Position numbers and translations under genes: made by a program. Source: a virus. From it: DNA of 35,942 nucleotides. The stretch lies in the IMG/VR virus record IMGVR_UViG_3300021519_000026, positions 1 through 35,942 of that record. The stretch is one strand, 5' to 3'. Positions 16,193 through 23,565 of this stretch are shown one piece after another (the first letter of the stretch is position 1; every line of letters starts with the position of its first letter). The notes under the pieces are model-generated. The model was given only the letters and a program-made list of their open reading frames with translations, was not told where the DNA came from and made no database searches.

Positions 16193-16876
16193 TTAGATTA
16201 TTTGATACTCTATTATGAGTTGATCAGAAGGTACAGGAGCGTAAATAAGGCTTACTTGACTTACTCCTGCTTCTACGTAATCATAACCTGCTCCCCTAGT
16301 TAACCTTTGTCCGTTTAAGAATACTCTTGTAGTACCAGAGACAAAGTTAGAACTAGTATTAAAGTTAGTATTACTTCCGTTCTTGGCTCCTGATAGATTG
16401 TAATCGTAGTCTATCTTAAAAGCGTTAAAACTAGGACTCCAATTTTCCCACTGACTAGTAGCTGAGTTAAATCTAAGCAACTGTCCATCTGAAGGGGTAG
16501 GAGTAGTTACATCGTTTAAAGCATTAATAGTAGTAGGTGGCGTAAAACCTAAGGCTGTAGTTACATCTGAAGAGTTAAGAACAACAACTCCTGTCCTTGT
16601 GTTAAAAGAAGTAACTCCCCCTCCACTAGTTACTGTTTTCCAAGTACTATCATCTGCTAAGAACTTAGTTCCTGTTCCTGAAGAACCTGAACCTAATCTA
16701 TTGACGTTAATCGTACCAATAGTAATGTACCTTGCATCAAATAAACGATAAGCTAAAGGACCATTACCACTTACAGGTGTAGCAAAAACATAACCAGAAG
16801 GTAACAATACTATTCCACCTACTGAAGTCTGTGCATATGCCTGTAATTCTGCTTGGGATAAGGGATTATTAGCCAT
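16193..16876 (-). CDS. Tail-fibre or fibre-adaptor protein
   Basis: A 227-residue protein. Residues 1-60 (SQAELQAYAQTSVGGIVLL) look like a fibre N-terminus. Residues 90-112 carry SFNTRTGVVVLNSSDVTTAL, paralogous to the 13334-14131 gene. Residues 120-148 hold NDVTTPTPSDGQLLRF, shared with the 666-residue fibre. The C-terminus (FLNGQRLTRGAGYDY, DQLIIEYQII) is the same beta-domain as at the end of that fibre. It is the first gene of the minus-strand fibre transcript, placed just after a terminator and a promoter-like box. Confidence 0.78.
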   Translation of the reverse strand: MANNPLSQAELQAYAQTSVGGIVLLPSGYVFATPVSGNGPLAYRLFDARYITIGTINVNRLGSGSSGTGTKFLADDSTWKTVTSGGGVTSFNTRTGVVVLNSSDVTTALGFTPPTTINALNDVTTPTPSDGQLLRFNSATSQWENWSPSFNAFKIDYDYNLSGAKNGSNTNFNTSSNFVSGTTRVFLNGQRLTRGAGYDYVEAGVSQVSLIYAPVPSDQLIIEYQII

Positions 16877-16918
16877 TAGATATGGAAGGTACAGATTACT
16901 GCACAGTAATTGTTATTA

Positions 16919-16926
16919 CAAATATA
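16919..16926 (-). promoter_or_regulatory. -7 box of promoter for the minus-strand fibre genes
   Basis: TATATTTG on the minus strand matches TAnnTTTG exactly. The -33 position falls in the base of the upstream terminator stem and has only a poor CTTT. The leader would be about 35 nt. Confidence 0.5.
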
Positions 16927-16931
16927 ATAGA

Positions 16932-16967
16932 TTAAAAAAATAAAGAAAGGGGAACTTTTGATTCCCC
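16932..16967 (-). terminator. Rho-independent terminator
   Basis: Minus-strand GGGGAA / TTCCCC stem (16949-16954 with 16962-16967, 7-base loop) is followed by a T-rich run at 16948-16932. It ends the GroES-like/nuclease segment ahead of the fibre promoter. Confidence 0.75.
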
Positions 16968-16984
16968 CTCCTGGTTGGTTAAAA

Positions 16985-17035
16985 AACTAAATAAACTAAA
17001 AACTAAAAACTAAAATTACTAAAATTACTAAAACT
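16985..17035. repeat. Low-complexity tandem repeat after a stop codon
   Basis: Short units (CTAAAATTA and CTAAAAA types in plus reading) repeat up to the TAG of the 17034-17360 gene. Read on the minus strand, the units repeat stop codons in frame (TAG TTT TAG TAA TTT TAG TAA), as if the gene end had been duplicated by slippage. Confidence 0.65.
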
Positions 17036-17360
17036 ACTTAACCTCCTGTGGTCCTCCTGTTAGGCTAAAGAAAGCAAGAATTTCTTCTTTTGACTTCAAC
17101 TCTAATACTATAGGCTCACTGGTGGTTTCAAATTTAGTAATTTTTACTGGAACTTTTTGCTTTGTAGCAGGATCAATTTTATATTGATAGTCTACAGGGT
17201 TAAGTTTGTCAGCACTTCCTTCTAGAACAATAGCTAAGCCATCATCTGTAGGGTAGGTCATTAAAACCTTACTGAGTTCAAAGGAGTAACCTCTCTTAAT
17301 GATAAGTTCCATCTCTTCTCCACTCTCGATTTTTTCTCTTTCTGTGTAATAGAATAACAT
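17034..17360 (-). CDS. Hypothetical protein, 108 residues
   Basis: A soluble, mixed alpha/beta protein starting MLFYYTEREKIESGEE. It has alternating charged strands (FELSKVLMTYPTDDG) and a C-terminus LELKSKEEILAFFSLTGG. No motif or family is recognised. It is the last gene before the terminator at 16932-16967 and follows the GroES-like gene by 18 bases. Confidence 0.65.
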   Translation of the reverse strand: MLFYYTEREKIESGEEMELIIKRGYSFELSKVLMTYPTDDGLAIVLEGSADKLNPVDYQYKIDPATKQKVPVKITKFETTSEPIVLELKSKEEILAFFSLTGGPQEVK

Positions 17361-17378
17361 ATTTTTATTTTTAATTGA

Positions 17379-17660
17379 TTACCAAGTGAAAGCAATATCG
17401 CTATCTCTTACCATGATTCTTTCTGCACCATCTACTTCTACTAGTTCAGCAGACTGAAGATACATTAAGTTTACGTACACTACATCTCCTACTTTTACGT
17501 TGGTTACTTCTTCTCCAACAGTATGGACTTCTAAGTGCTTTAAACCTATTAGTTCTTTCATGTTCATTTCTTCTTCCATCTCTGGTGTAAGTTGGATAAG
17601 TCTTTCTTCTCTCTTAGGACGATTAAGTAATACTCTGTGTCCAAATAATTTTATGCTCAT
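17379..17660 (-). CDS. GroES-like co-chaperonin
   Basis: A 93-residue protein, close to the usual 95-97 of GroES. It begins with the GroES opening pattern (IKLFGHRVLLNRPKREE, compare RPL.DRV.VKR), then a region in the place of the mobile loop, then EVTNVKVGDVVYVN (compare V.VGD.V.F) and a final strand RIMVRDSDIAFTW (compare ILI.ESDILA). GroES-like phage proteins such as T4 gp31 cap the host GroEL so that it can fold capsid or other phage proteins. The mobile loop, normally GGI.L, is replaced by a charged MEEEMNMKELIG stretch, so GroEL binding would be unusual. Confidence 0.7.
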   Translation of the reverse strand: MSIKLFGHRVLLNRPKREERLIQLTPEMEEEMNMKELIGLKHLEVHTVGEEVTNVKVGDVVYVNLMYLQSAELVEVDGAERIMVRDSDIAFTW

Positions 17661-17671
17661 TTTTTATTTAA

Positions 17672-18133
17672 TTAAGTCAAGTATTCTTCAAATCTATAGA
17701 TTTCTTTTGGTAAATCCATATCTATGTCATTAAATTTTATATTTCTATGAAATAAAAGTTTATAATCTTCTGACATGTCATGGAATCTATTCTGCTTAAA
17801 CATCTCAATGTCTCTTCTGTAGATAGAATTAACTCTAAAGACAAACATTATCTTATCTTCTACCTCATAATAGTCATAGAAAGAGTCAAAGCTGGTAATC
17901 TTCTTCTGGAATTCCTCAAAGGCAGCTTTGTCTGTAGGTTTAAACAAATAAAAAAGACAGTATAGATACTTAGACTTGTATCCGTAGTCATCTACATAAA
18001 CATTAATTAAACCAAAGTTTAACAATACACGTAAAGATTCTTCACCCCTTGCTGTAAATATCAAGGGGCTTAGAAATCTTGTGCTATTATTTAAACTTGT
18101 ATTCACTACTTTATTATACAATCCTGATTCCAT
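17672..18133 (-). CDS. Hypothetical protein, 153 residues
   Basis: I chose the ATG at 18133 (MESGLYNKVVNTSLN) because it leaves a 20-base overlap with the upstream nuclease gene rather than the 65 bases of a longer version that starts at 18178. The product is rich in F, Y and D (FDSFYDYYEVEDKIMFVFRV) and ends DLPKEIYRFEEYL. No signal peptide, membrane segment or known motif is seen. It may be a virion or folding-related protein given its place beside the co-chaperonin, but this is only context. Confidence 0.65.
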   Translation of the reverse strand: MESGLYNKVVNTSLNNSTRFLSPLIFTARGEESLRVLLNFGLINVYVDDYGYKSKYLYCLFYLFKPTDKAAFEEFQKKITSFDSFYDYYEVEDKIMFVFRVNSIYRRDIEMFKQNRFHDMSEDYKLLFHRNIKFNDIDMDLPKEIYRFEEYLT

Positions 18134-19094
18134 CGTTCTGGTAGTCTTCTCTAGTATAGTTCCACAAATCACTGTCAATATGCCAACGTAAACGTTCTAG
18201 TGCTTGATGAAAGCCTTCGTAAGTCTTACCTTGATATACTCCTCCTTCTTTACCTAGAGTCATTGCTTCATCTGATAACTCATAGATAAGCGGACTACCT
18301 GGGAATTTTTGGCTTTCTACCAAGAACCTAAAGTTCTTAACAGTTAAACCTTCTCCATAGATACTTGTATCTGTTTGCTTTAAAGCTTCTGTATAGAATG
18401 CTCCTTGAAGATCATAACGATACTTCATAAGAGTGTCTGTCCAATAGTTTAAAGAAGTAGTAGTAGTCTTTAAGTCAATAGGATATAAAAACTTATTGTC
18501 TACGTCCACAACTACTAAGTCTAATAGAGCCTTACACTCAAATCCCAAGTACTCAAAAGTAAGGGCCTGCTGTGTAAAGATTTTATATTGGTCATTGCCT
18601 AAGATAAACTTAGAACTAAAGGGATGATTCTTCAAAGATTCTACCAGATTATAGATTGTAGCTAATTGTGCTGGAGAAATTACTTTTCTTCCATCTGCTT
18701 CAATTAGGTGATCATAATAGGCTTTACCTTCTTTTTCGAATCTTTCTCTCACCTTAGGGAGAGTATCTCTTTTAAATCCTACAGTCTCATATGCAATTTG
18801 TTCTGCATTGGAATCATGTCTATTGATAAATAGGTTCCATACAAAGTCTCCCATCTGAGCTGTTGGTCTTTCTACTGTGCTGATTAGAAATTCTTCTTGG
18901 AAGACTTCTTCTCCTTGTGTAATAATTAAGTCTACTCCGTCTCCTATCAATGTTACATCTGCTGGTTCTTCTGTGTCAGACTTAGGATCGTAATTATAGT
19001 ATAGGTTAGGATGTTGTAGGATTTTTTTAAGCCTACTTTGACTTATTGCTCTACTGCTTAGGTAATCTTGATTTAGAATCATTTCTTTTTTCAA
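18114..19094 (-). CDS. PD-(D/E)XK nuclease, RecE/YqaJ-like
   Basis: A 326-residue protein with the order seen in phage recombination exonucleases: an N-terminal ISQSRLKKILQHP element (residues 17-29), D192 in FECKALLDLVV, D207-L-K209 in YPIDLKTTT and Q230 in YDLQGAFYTEA. These would form the metal-binding active site. Such enzymes degrade one DNA strand from double-strand ends to give 3' overhangs for annealing. The usual early His (G...H) is Asp here (GDGVDLII). The Sak4-like ATPase at 27835-28542 is a possible partner. A terminator lies upstream of the gene. Confidence 0.8.
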   Translation of the reverse strand: MKKEMILNQDYLSSRAISQSRLKKILQHPNLYYNYDPKSDTEEPADVTLIGDGVDLIITQGEEVFQEEFLISTVERPTAQMGDFVWNLFINRHDSNAEQIAYETVGFKRDTLPKVRERFEKEGKAYYDHLIEADGRKVISPAQLATIYNLVESLKNHPFSSKFILGNDQYKIFTQQALTFEYLGFECKALLDLVVVDVDNKFLYPIDLKTTTTSLNYWTDTLMKYRYDLQGAFYTEALKQTDTSIYGEGLTVKNFRFLVESQKFPGSPLIYELSDEAMTLGKEGGVYQGKTYEGFHQALERLRWHIDSDLWNYTREDYQNDGIRIV

Positions 19095-19182
19095 TTGTTG
19101 CGGTTAAAACAAACCAAAGAAAGCATAAGTGTATGTTCAAGTCATATAATGAAGATGTACGACTTATACTTATAGTTGGTAT

Positions 19183-19226
19183 TAAATAAAAGAACCAATA
19201 AGGATAACCTCGTTGTCCTCTGGTTC
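19183..19226 (-). terminator. Rho-independent terminator or structured RNA
   Basis: A long hairpin: GAACCA/TGGTTC outer stem (19192-19197 and 19221-19226) and an inner AGGA-AAC/GTT-TCCT stem closed by a CTC loop. On the minus strand it is followed by TTTTATTTAAT. It ends the polymerase segment. The remaining 90 bases up to the nuclease start at 19094 hold no clear promoter. Confidence 0.7.
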
Positions 19227-19237
19227 CATAAAAGAAG

Positions 19238-19561
19238 TTATTTAGTTGGAATTTCACGGCTTCTATCATCATATTGAGACTTTTCTCTCATTATGTACGA
19301 GAGAAACATAGCATTAGACATTATATGTCCTAGGTGATCTATTCCTGACTCAGGGTCTTTGTCTTCTCCTGAAAGAAAAGCAAACATATGCCTAAGCAAA
19401 CTTTCGCTTACTGCAGAAACTGGCATACCTTTCATCCAATTCCATTTATCATATTTGTTTTCTCCATACTCAAGTACTTCTACCATAGACTCTAGAGATT
19501 TAAAGTCTACTAAAGTCCATCTTCTTTTTCCTGTGTTGTAACGTAAAGCTTGTTCAGTCAT
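19238..19561 (-). CDS. dATP/dGTP diphosphohydrolase-like protein (DUF5664)
   Basis: A 107-residue helical protein that follows the DUF5664 / dGTP_diPhyd_N pattern: ALRYNTGKRRWTLVDF, ESMVEVLEYGENKYDKWNW, LLRHMFAFLSGEDKDPESG and HLGHIMSNAMFLSYI. The E, E, K and D residues of the helices are those expected for metal-nucleotide binding in MazG-like folds. Family members in cyanophage S-2L (MazZ) remove dATP and dGTP, which helps 2-aminoadenine replace adenine in DNA; related proteins also occur in phages without that base. It is in one operon with the DNA polymerase. Confidence 0.7.
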   Translation of the reverse strand: MTEQALRYNTGKRRWTLVDFKSLESMVEVLEYGENKYDKWNWMKGMPVSAVSESLLRHMFAFLSGEDKDPESGIDHLGHIMSNAMFLSYIMREKSQYDDRSREIPTK

Positions 19562-19563
19562 GA

Positions 19564-19830
19564 TTAACGCATTAACGCACCTGTAGTAATTTTAGGAGTA
19601 GCATCTACTGGTTTTACAGTTAAGACAACTCTTCCAAACTTCATTGAAGATAGTTCAGTAACTACACAAGTTACTCCGTTGCAATCAACAAGAGTACCCA
19701 ATTGAATACTTTCTGCTGATTCGTTGTCATTGTAAGTAACAATGTTTTCTCCGTAATGATAGTTGACATCAGGTAAGCCCACGGCTTCCACTCTGTCTGT
19801 TTCTGTTCTTGGTTCTATTATATATAACAT
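19564..19830 (-). CDS. Small hypothetical protein, 88 residues
   Basis: A beta-rich soluble protein (TLVDCNGVTCVVTELSSMKF, then VVLTVKPVD), perhaps a small OB- or SH3-like barrel. No family is recognised. It lies between the NinB-like and DUF5664 genes, two bases before the latter, in the polymerase operon. Confidence 0.6.
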   Translation of the reverse strand: MLYIIEPRTETDRVEAVGLPDVNYHYGENIVTYNDNESAESIQLGTLVDCNGVTCVVTELSSMKFGRVVLTVKPVDATPKITTGALMR

Positions 19831-19843
19831 AATTTTAGTTTAA

Positions 19844-20281
19844 TTAATTTAATTCAGGTACAGGCACTCCAAGAGTATCTGTTGCAAAGTTAATTACTTG
19901 CTTAATAAATTCATTAACTTCTTCTTTTTTTCCTTTAGAAAGTGAGAGTGGTGTTTTGATAAATTGACCTTGGAACATAATCTCTTCATAGAAGAACTTG
20001 TCCTTAAGATAAGTGACTACCTCTTCTTTGGTGTATACTTCGCCTGTAAGGGCTTCAAATCCTCCCCTGATGATAGGTACTAGGGTGCTGTAGAAATAAG
20101 CCAACTGAGGGTTTGTTTTTTTAGAATCTAATCTAGTTATACAAACTTCTACATCCACCGCAGGATCTCCTTTTGTCAATTCTCTAAAGTACGACTGCAT
20201 CAACTCTCTATCTCCCTTAAGATGAATAGTTCCATCTATGTTAAGGGAGAGAGTAGCTGGCATGTAGATGCGGTTAATCAT
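19844..20281 (-). CDS. Possible NinB-like recombination protein
   Basis: A 145-residue protein. The middle KKTNPQLAYFYSTLVPII (compare the S-x-x-Q-N-R-x-x-W-A region of NinB), GEVYTKEEVVTYLKDKF and the late SLSKGKKEEVNEFIKQV plus LGVPVPE have the overall pattern of NinB/Orf-type phage recombination mediators, which bind single-stranded DNA. The match is by pattern only and is weak. Its place between the polymerase and a dNTPase in a replication operon that also encodes NinG supports a DNA role. Confidence 0.5.
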   Translation of the reverse strand: MINRIYMPATLSLNIDGTIHLKGDRELMQSYFRELTKGDPAVDVEVCITRLDSKKTNPQLAYFYSTLVPIIRGGFEALTGEVYTKEEVVTYLKDKFFYEEIMFQGQFIKTPLSLSKGKKEEVNEFIKQVINFATDTLGVPVPELN

Positions 20282-20291
20282 TGTTTAATTA

Positions 20292-20837
20292 TTAGTCTGC
20301 TGCCCAACCAAAGAATACATATTCTCCTTGACGTTCATCACTACTAGGCTTATAGTTTACAAAGGCTACATCTTTCTCACCTTCTTTTAAAACGTTAACT
20401 CTAGTAATGTGACTACTAATCTTAGTACGTTCTGTGTAGTCTCTGGCCATCTTAATTGCTCCTGCTTGTAATGAATGACTTCCAATAAGTCTTCCTTCTG
20501 CTTGTACTTCGTATCTAGTTTCCCAAACACGTCTACCTACCTGAGGAATTATTTCTACTTGGCTTTTAATCTTGTTGCTGTTTAATTTAGGTTCTACAGT
20601 GCAGATACCCCAACAATCTCTTTTGTCCATAATGTCTTGTGCGGAGTCAATAAATTCACTTAGTTTCTTGCCTGACTCTTTAAACTTCTTAGTAACGTCT
20701 ACAAAACCATTAGTTGTACTAATGGTTCCATTGTACGGATCATTACCGTACTCATCAGTAGCGTCTTCTATTGCATTGTTGTAAGCGTCTTTCATACTAG
20801 CCGCTATTTTTCTGTCATAAAATGTAGTTGATCCCAT
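20292..20837 (-). CDS. Hypothetical protein, 181 residues
   Basis: Begins MGSTTFYDRKIAASMKDAYNNAIEDA. I know this opening (MGSTTF...A..A...A...A..E.G) from hypothetical proteins of phages and plasmids without a set function. Two cysteines stand close together (DCWGIC). The C-terminal half is beta-rich and ends YVFFGWAAD. It follows the polymerase gene after a spacer of tandem repeats. Confidence 0.65.
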   Translation of the reverse strand: MGSTTFYDRKIAASMKDAYNNAIEDATDEYGNDPYNGTISTTNGFVDVTKKFKESGKKLSEFIDSAQDIMDKRDCWGICTVEPKLNSNKIKSQVEIIPQVGRRVWETRYEVQAEGRLIGSHSLQAGAIKMARDYTERTKISSHITRVNVLKEGEKDVAFVNYKPSSDERQGEYVFFGWAAD

Positions 20838-20861
20838 AATTTTAATTTAGTTTAGTTTGTT

Positions 20862-20884
20862 TTTTAGTTTTAGTTTTAGTTTTA
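20862..20884. repeat. Tandem TTTTAG repeat that includes a stop codon
   Basis: Three TTTTAG units and a partial fourth, plus-strand reading. On the minus strand they give TAA AAC TAA AAC TAA in frame with the end of the DNA polymerase gene. A second TTTAG-type run lies at 20846-20859 next to the start of the 20292-20837 gene. Confidence 0.75.
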
Positions 20885-22852
20885 TTTACTCCAATAAGGC
20901 GATATACAAGGATCTGCTTTAAGTGATACTCTCGTACAAAACTTAGCTCCTGAATCTACCATTGATTTTTCTAATTGTGCAGCAACTTGTTGCACAATCT
21001 CCTCAGGGGACTCTACTAGAATCTCGTCATGAATTACGTTAACAATCTTAACTTTAAATAAAAGATCATTAGGTACTAGATACCTTGACCAAAAGTAAAC
21101 ACATGCTAGTTTGGTTATCTCTGCAGATTCTCCTTGTATTCCATAGTTAAGGGACATTCTTTCTATGTCTCCCCTTTTGCTAAAGAATTTAGAAACTTTC
21201 TCTTTCATAGCAACTGCTGTAGGAGTGTTTGAATTTTTGATCTTTTTATATCTTTCCCAAAAGTCTTTATCTAGTTCGTTTTTAACTTGTAAAAACTCAT
21301 CGTAATAATCTACGTAGGATCTCTTGCCTGTAACAGGAGAGATTAATACATAACCATTCTCAATTCCAAACTTCTTAGTTTCGTCAAAGTATGCTTTAAG
21401 CCCAGGAAATGCTAGAAAATAGGATTCATAAATTTTATTACCCTGTTCTACGCTTAATCCTAGTTGTTCTGCTATACCTATTCCTGACCCTCCATAATTG
21501 ATAGCAAAGCCAGCTACCTTAGCAGCTTGTCTTTTCTCTTTGTGTTTCTTTTTAATCTCGTTTAAATCCATTCCATCCAACTCTTCATACATCTTAGAGG
21601 CAATAAAAGCGTGCATGTCACCCAAATCTTTATCATAGAACTCAAGTAAGTTATCATCCAAACACTTGTTTACTAGTACAATCTGTTCTTGACCTGTATA
21701 GTCACAGCCTACTAGTGAGTTTCCTTCTTCTGCTACAAAACAACTACGTGTCTCTTCATCTGAGGGAATGTTTTGGAAGTTAAAGTTCTTGATTGTTCCT
21801 GACTTACCTCCACTAGATAAGCGACCTGTGTTCATCAACTGTTTGAACTGAGTGTGTATTCTACCGCTTATAGGGTTGATTTGCTCAATCCAGTTATAAC
21901 CATAGGTGCCTATGTCTTTTTGGGCTTCTTTAAAAGAAAGGTAAATCTTGATAATAGGATGTTTGTCTTGAAACTTTACTAAGTGATTTGCTTCTATTGT
22001 ATGCTTCTTAACTCCTTTGTCAATTATAGTAGTATTTACTCCTATAGCTTCAAAGAACTGCACTACCTGAGAAGGTGAGTTCCAATTAATCTTGACTTTG
22101 TTTTGACTAGAGAAAATATCTAGCTGATAGTCAATAAATTTATCCATGTTGTTAAGAAAGATAAACTCATTCAACATTCTAGTAGCCGCATCTGCTTGAG
22201 TTTGTACTTTGTGAATCTTGTTAGTCCACTTATCTACGTCTAGCTTCATACCACAGTACTCTATGTAAGCTAAAACTAAAACAAAGCGATTATCTAACTC
22301 GATTGATACTTTAGAGCCTGCAGCAAATAGAATTACTTCTTGAGCATCTTTAAGAGCATGTAGGTATTTTACGTCATAAGCAGAATACTTTACAAAACCC
22401 TCTGTCAGATTGCCTGTAATATTCTTTCTTTCCTCCTTATCTAATATAACTCCACAATGTAGTTTTACACAAGCAGCTAAGGAACACCTATGACTTTCTA
22501 TACCTAGTCTTGACGTTTTTTCGCCTAAAAAGGTATCGTATACCTTGGTTGGTACAATTCTCTGATGATATAAGAACTTTAAATCAAACTTTAAGTTATG
22601 ACCAATGACTCCTTTAGTCTCTAAGAGCTGTTTGTAGTCATTGATATCAATCGTAGTCAAGTCAACTACAAACTGATTGTCATTGTCGCCTAGCTGAAGT
22701 GTGTATAACTTACAGGTATATGCATCAAATCCAGAAGTCTCTGTATCTATGGCAACCCATTCTAGGTCTTTAAGGTAATCTAAAGATTCTTGTACTGTGC
22801 AGAGAGTTATATCAGGTAGGGAAATGTTTTGTTTTGTTACTAGATAAATCAT
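20882..22852 (-). CDS. DNA polymerase I (family A) with 3'-5' exonuclease
   Basis: A 656-residue replicative polymerase. The exonuclease motifs are intact: D36 and E38 (AIDTETSGFD), N86 and D90 (GHNLKFDL), and Y156/D160 (YSAYDVKYL). Polymerase motif A has D384 (LVGCDYTGQEQ), motif B has R441, K445 and Y453 (RQAAKVAGFAINYGG), and motif C has H609-D610-E611 (VNVIHDEILVE). A 5'-3' exonuclease domain is absent, as is usual in phages. The ATG overlaps the stop of the NinG gene (ATGA), so the two are coupled. It is the main phage replicase. Confidence 0.95.
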   Translation of the reverse strand: MIYLVTKQNISLPDITLCTVQESLDYLKDLEWVAIDTETSGFDAYTCKLYTLQLGDNDNQFVVDLTTIDINDYKQLLETKGVIGHNLKFDLKFLYHQRIVPTKVYDTFLGEKTSRLGIESHRCSLAACVKLHCGVILDKEERKNITGNLTEGFVKYSAYDVKYLHALKDAQEVILFAAGSKVSIELDNRFVLVLAYIEYCGMKLDVDKWTNKIHKVQTQADAATRMLNEFIFLNNMDKFIDYQLDIFSSQNKVKINWNSPSQVVQFFEAIGVNTTIIDKGVKKHTIEANHLVKFQDKHPIIKIYLSFKEAQKDIGTYGYNWIEQINPISGRIHTQFKQLMNTGRLSSGGKSGTIKNFNFQNIPSDEETRSCFVAEEGNSLVGCDYTGQEQIVLVNKCLDDNLLEFYDKDLGDMHAFIASKMYEELDGMDLNEIKKKHKEKRQAAKVAGFAINYGGSGIGIAEQLGLSVEQGNKIYESYFLAFPGLKAYFDETKKFGIENGYVLISPVTGKRSYVDYYDEFLQVKNELDKDFWERYKKIKNSNTPTAVAMKEKVSKFFSKRGDIERMSLNYGIQGESAEITKLACVYFWSRYLVPNDLLFKVKIVNVIHDEILVESPEEIVQQVAAQLEKSMVDSGAKFCTRVSLKADPCISPYWSK

Positions 22853-23496
22853 TTTAATAAGGGTTCCACTATCTTGTTATAATCCTTCAATGCTTGGTGT
22901 AACTTCTGATACTTCTGATCTTGGCTATAGTTCCCTTGTTCGATATCTGTAAGGCAGGTTCTATAAACATCATAGATAAGTTTTCTATCGTAGTTACTTA
23001 ATTTTAATATTTTGTTAGAAAGCTGTAGCATATCTTCCGTAGTATCAGTTCCCCATATCCTGTTTAAAGACTTACCTAAGTTCCACACGTGGTGAGGAGT
23101 ATATAGATTGCATCTAGGACAAGCAGGCAAAAGATTATTTAGGTGATAGCGAGTAGCAACTTTAGTTCTACCTACAAAGTGAGCACACTGTAGTCCTTTA
23201 GGGTCTAGTGTGATTTCACAAGCATGGCATTTGTTAATATGTGCTCCTCTAACTAACCAAGAAGTTATCTGGTCTAGTTTACTTTGACTGATAGTTTCTT
23301 TTTCTAATTTACGCTTAATCTCTTTACGAACTTTCTGCTTTTCTTTCTTGTCCTTCATTACACACGTAGCACATAACCTCTTTGTTTTGTTGGCTATGGC
23401 TTTTACCTTCCCACAGTCTGAACAAGGCTTTTGGATTTCCTTAGGTTCAGGTATTCCTTTGACTGGAATCTTTTTTGTTGCTGTTCTCTTTAACAT
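22849..23496 (-). CDS. NinG-like recombination protein
   Basis: I start the gene at the ATG at 23496 (MLKRTATKKIPVKG), since an upstream TTG at 23505 lies inside a -7 promoter box. The 215-residue product has two N-terminal zinc pairs (CSDCGK, CATC), a lysine-rich helix, then CHAC (with LDPKGLQCAHFVGR) and CPRC, followed by NLYTPHHVWN. This is the NinG/Rap layout of an HNH-type Zn protein that acts on branched DNA in recombination. It is the first gene of the polymerase transcript. Confidence 0.8.
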   Translation of the reverse strand: MLKRTATKKIPVKGIPEPKEIQKPCSDCGKVKAIANKTKRLCATCVMKDKKEKQKVRKEIKRKLEKETISQSKLDQITSWLVRGAHINKCHACEITLDPKGLQCAHFVGRTKVATRYHLNNLLPACPRCNLYTPHHVWNLGKSLNRIWGTDTTEDMLQLSNKILKLSNYDRKLIYDVYRTCLTDIEQGNYSQDQKYQKLHQALKDYNKIVEPLLK

Positions 23497-23502
23497 AGTA
23501 TA

Positions 23503-23510
23503 CAAATATA
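23503..23510 (-). promoter_or_regulatory. -7 box directly before ninG-like ATG
   Basis: TATATTTG on the minus strand, followed by six bases and the ATG at 23496. Transcription would begin about at the ATG. The -33 region lies in the terminator stem and shows no TTTG. Confidence 0.5.
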
Positions 23511-23538
23511 ATAAAGAAAAGGGGATCTAATGACCCCC
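23511..23538 (-). terminator. Rho-independent terminator
   Basis: GGGG/CCCC stem (23521-23524 with 23534-23537), possibly extended by TC/GA around an ATTA loop, then TTTTCTTTAT on the minus strand. It separates the DUF932 gene from the NinG-like gene. Confidence 0.7.
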
Positions 23539-23565
23539 TAATCTTATTTGGCATGCAAGAGACAG

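Noticed and set aside
13334-16876. Diversity-generating retroelement acting on the fibre genes
   Set aside because: No reverse transcriptase and no template/variable repeat pair with adenine-specific differences was seen in the window.
19051-19272. 73-codon minus-strand ORF between the nuclease and the dNTPase
   Set aside because: It overlaps the ends of both genes, runs through a terminator hairpin and has odd composition; it is most likely non-coding.
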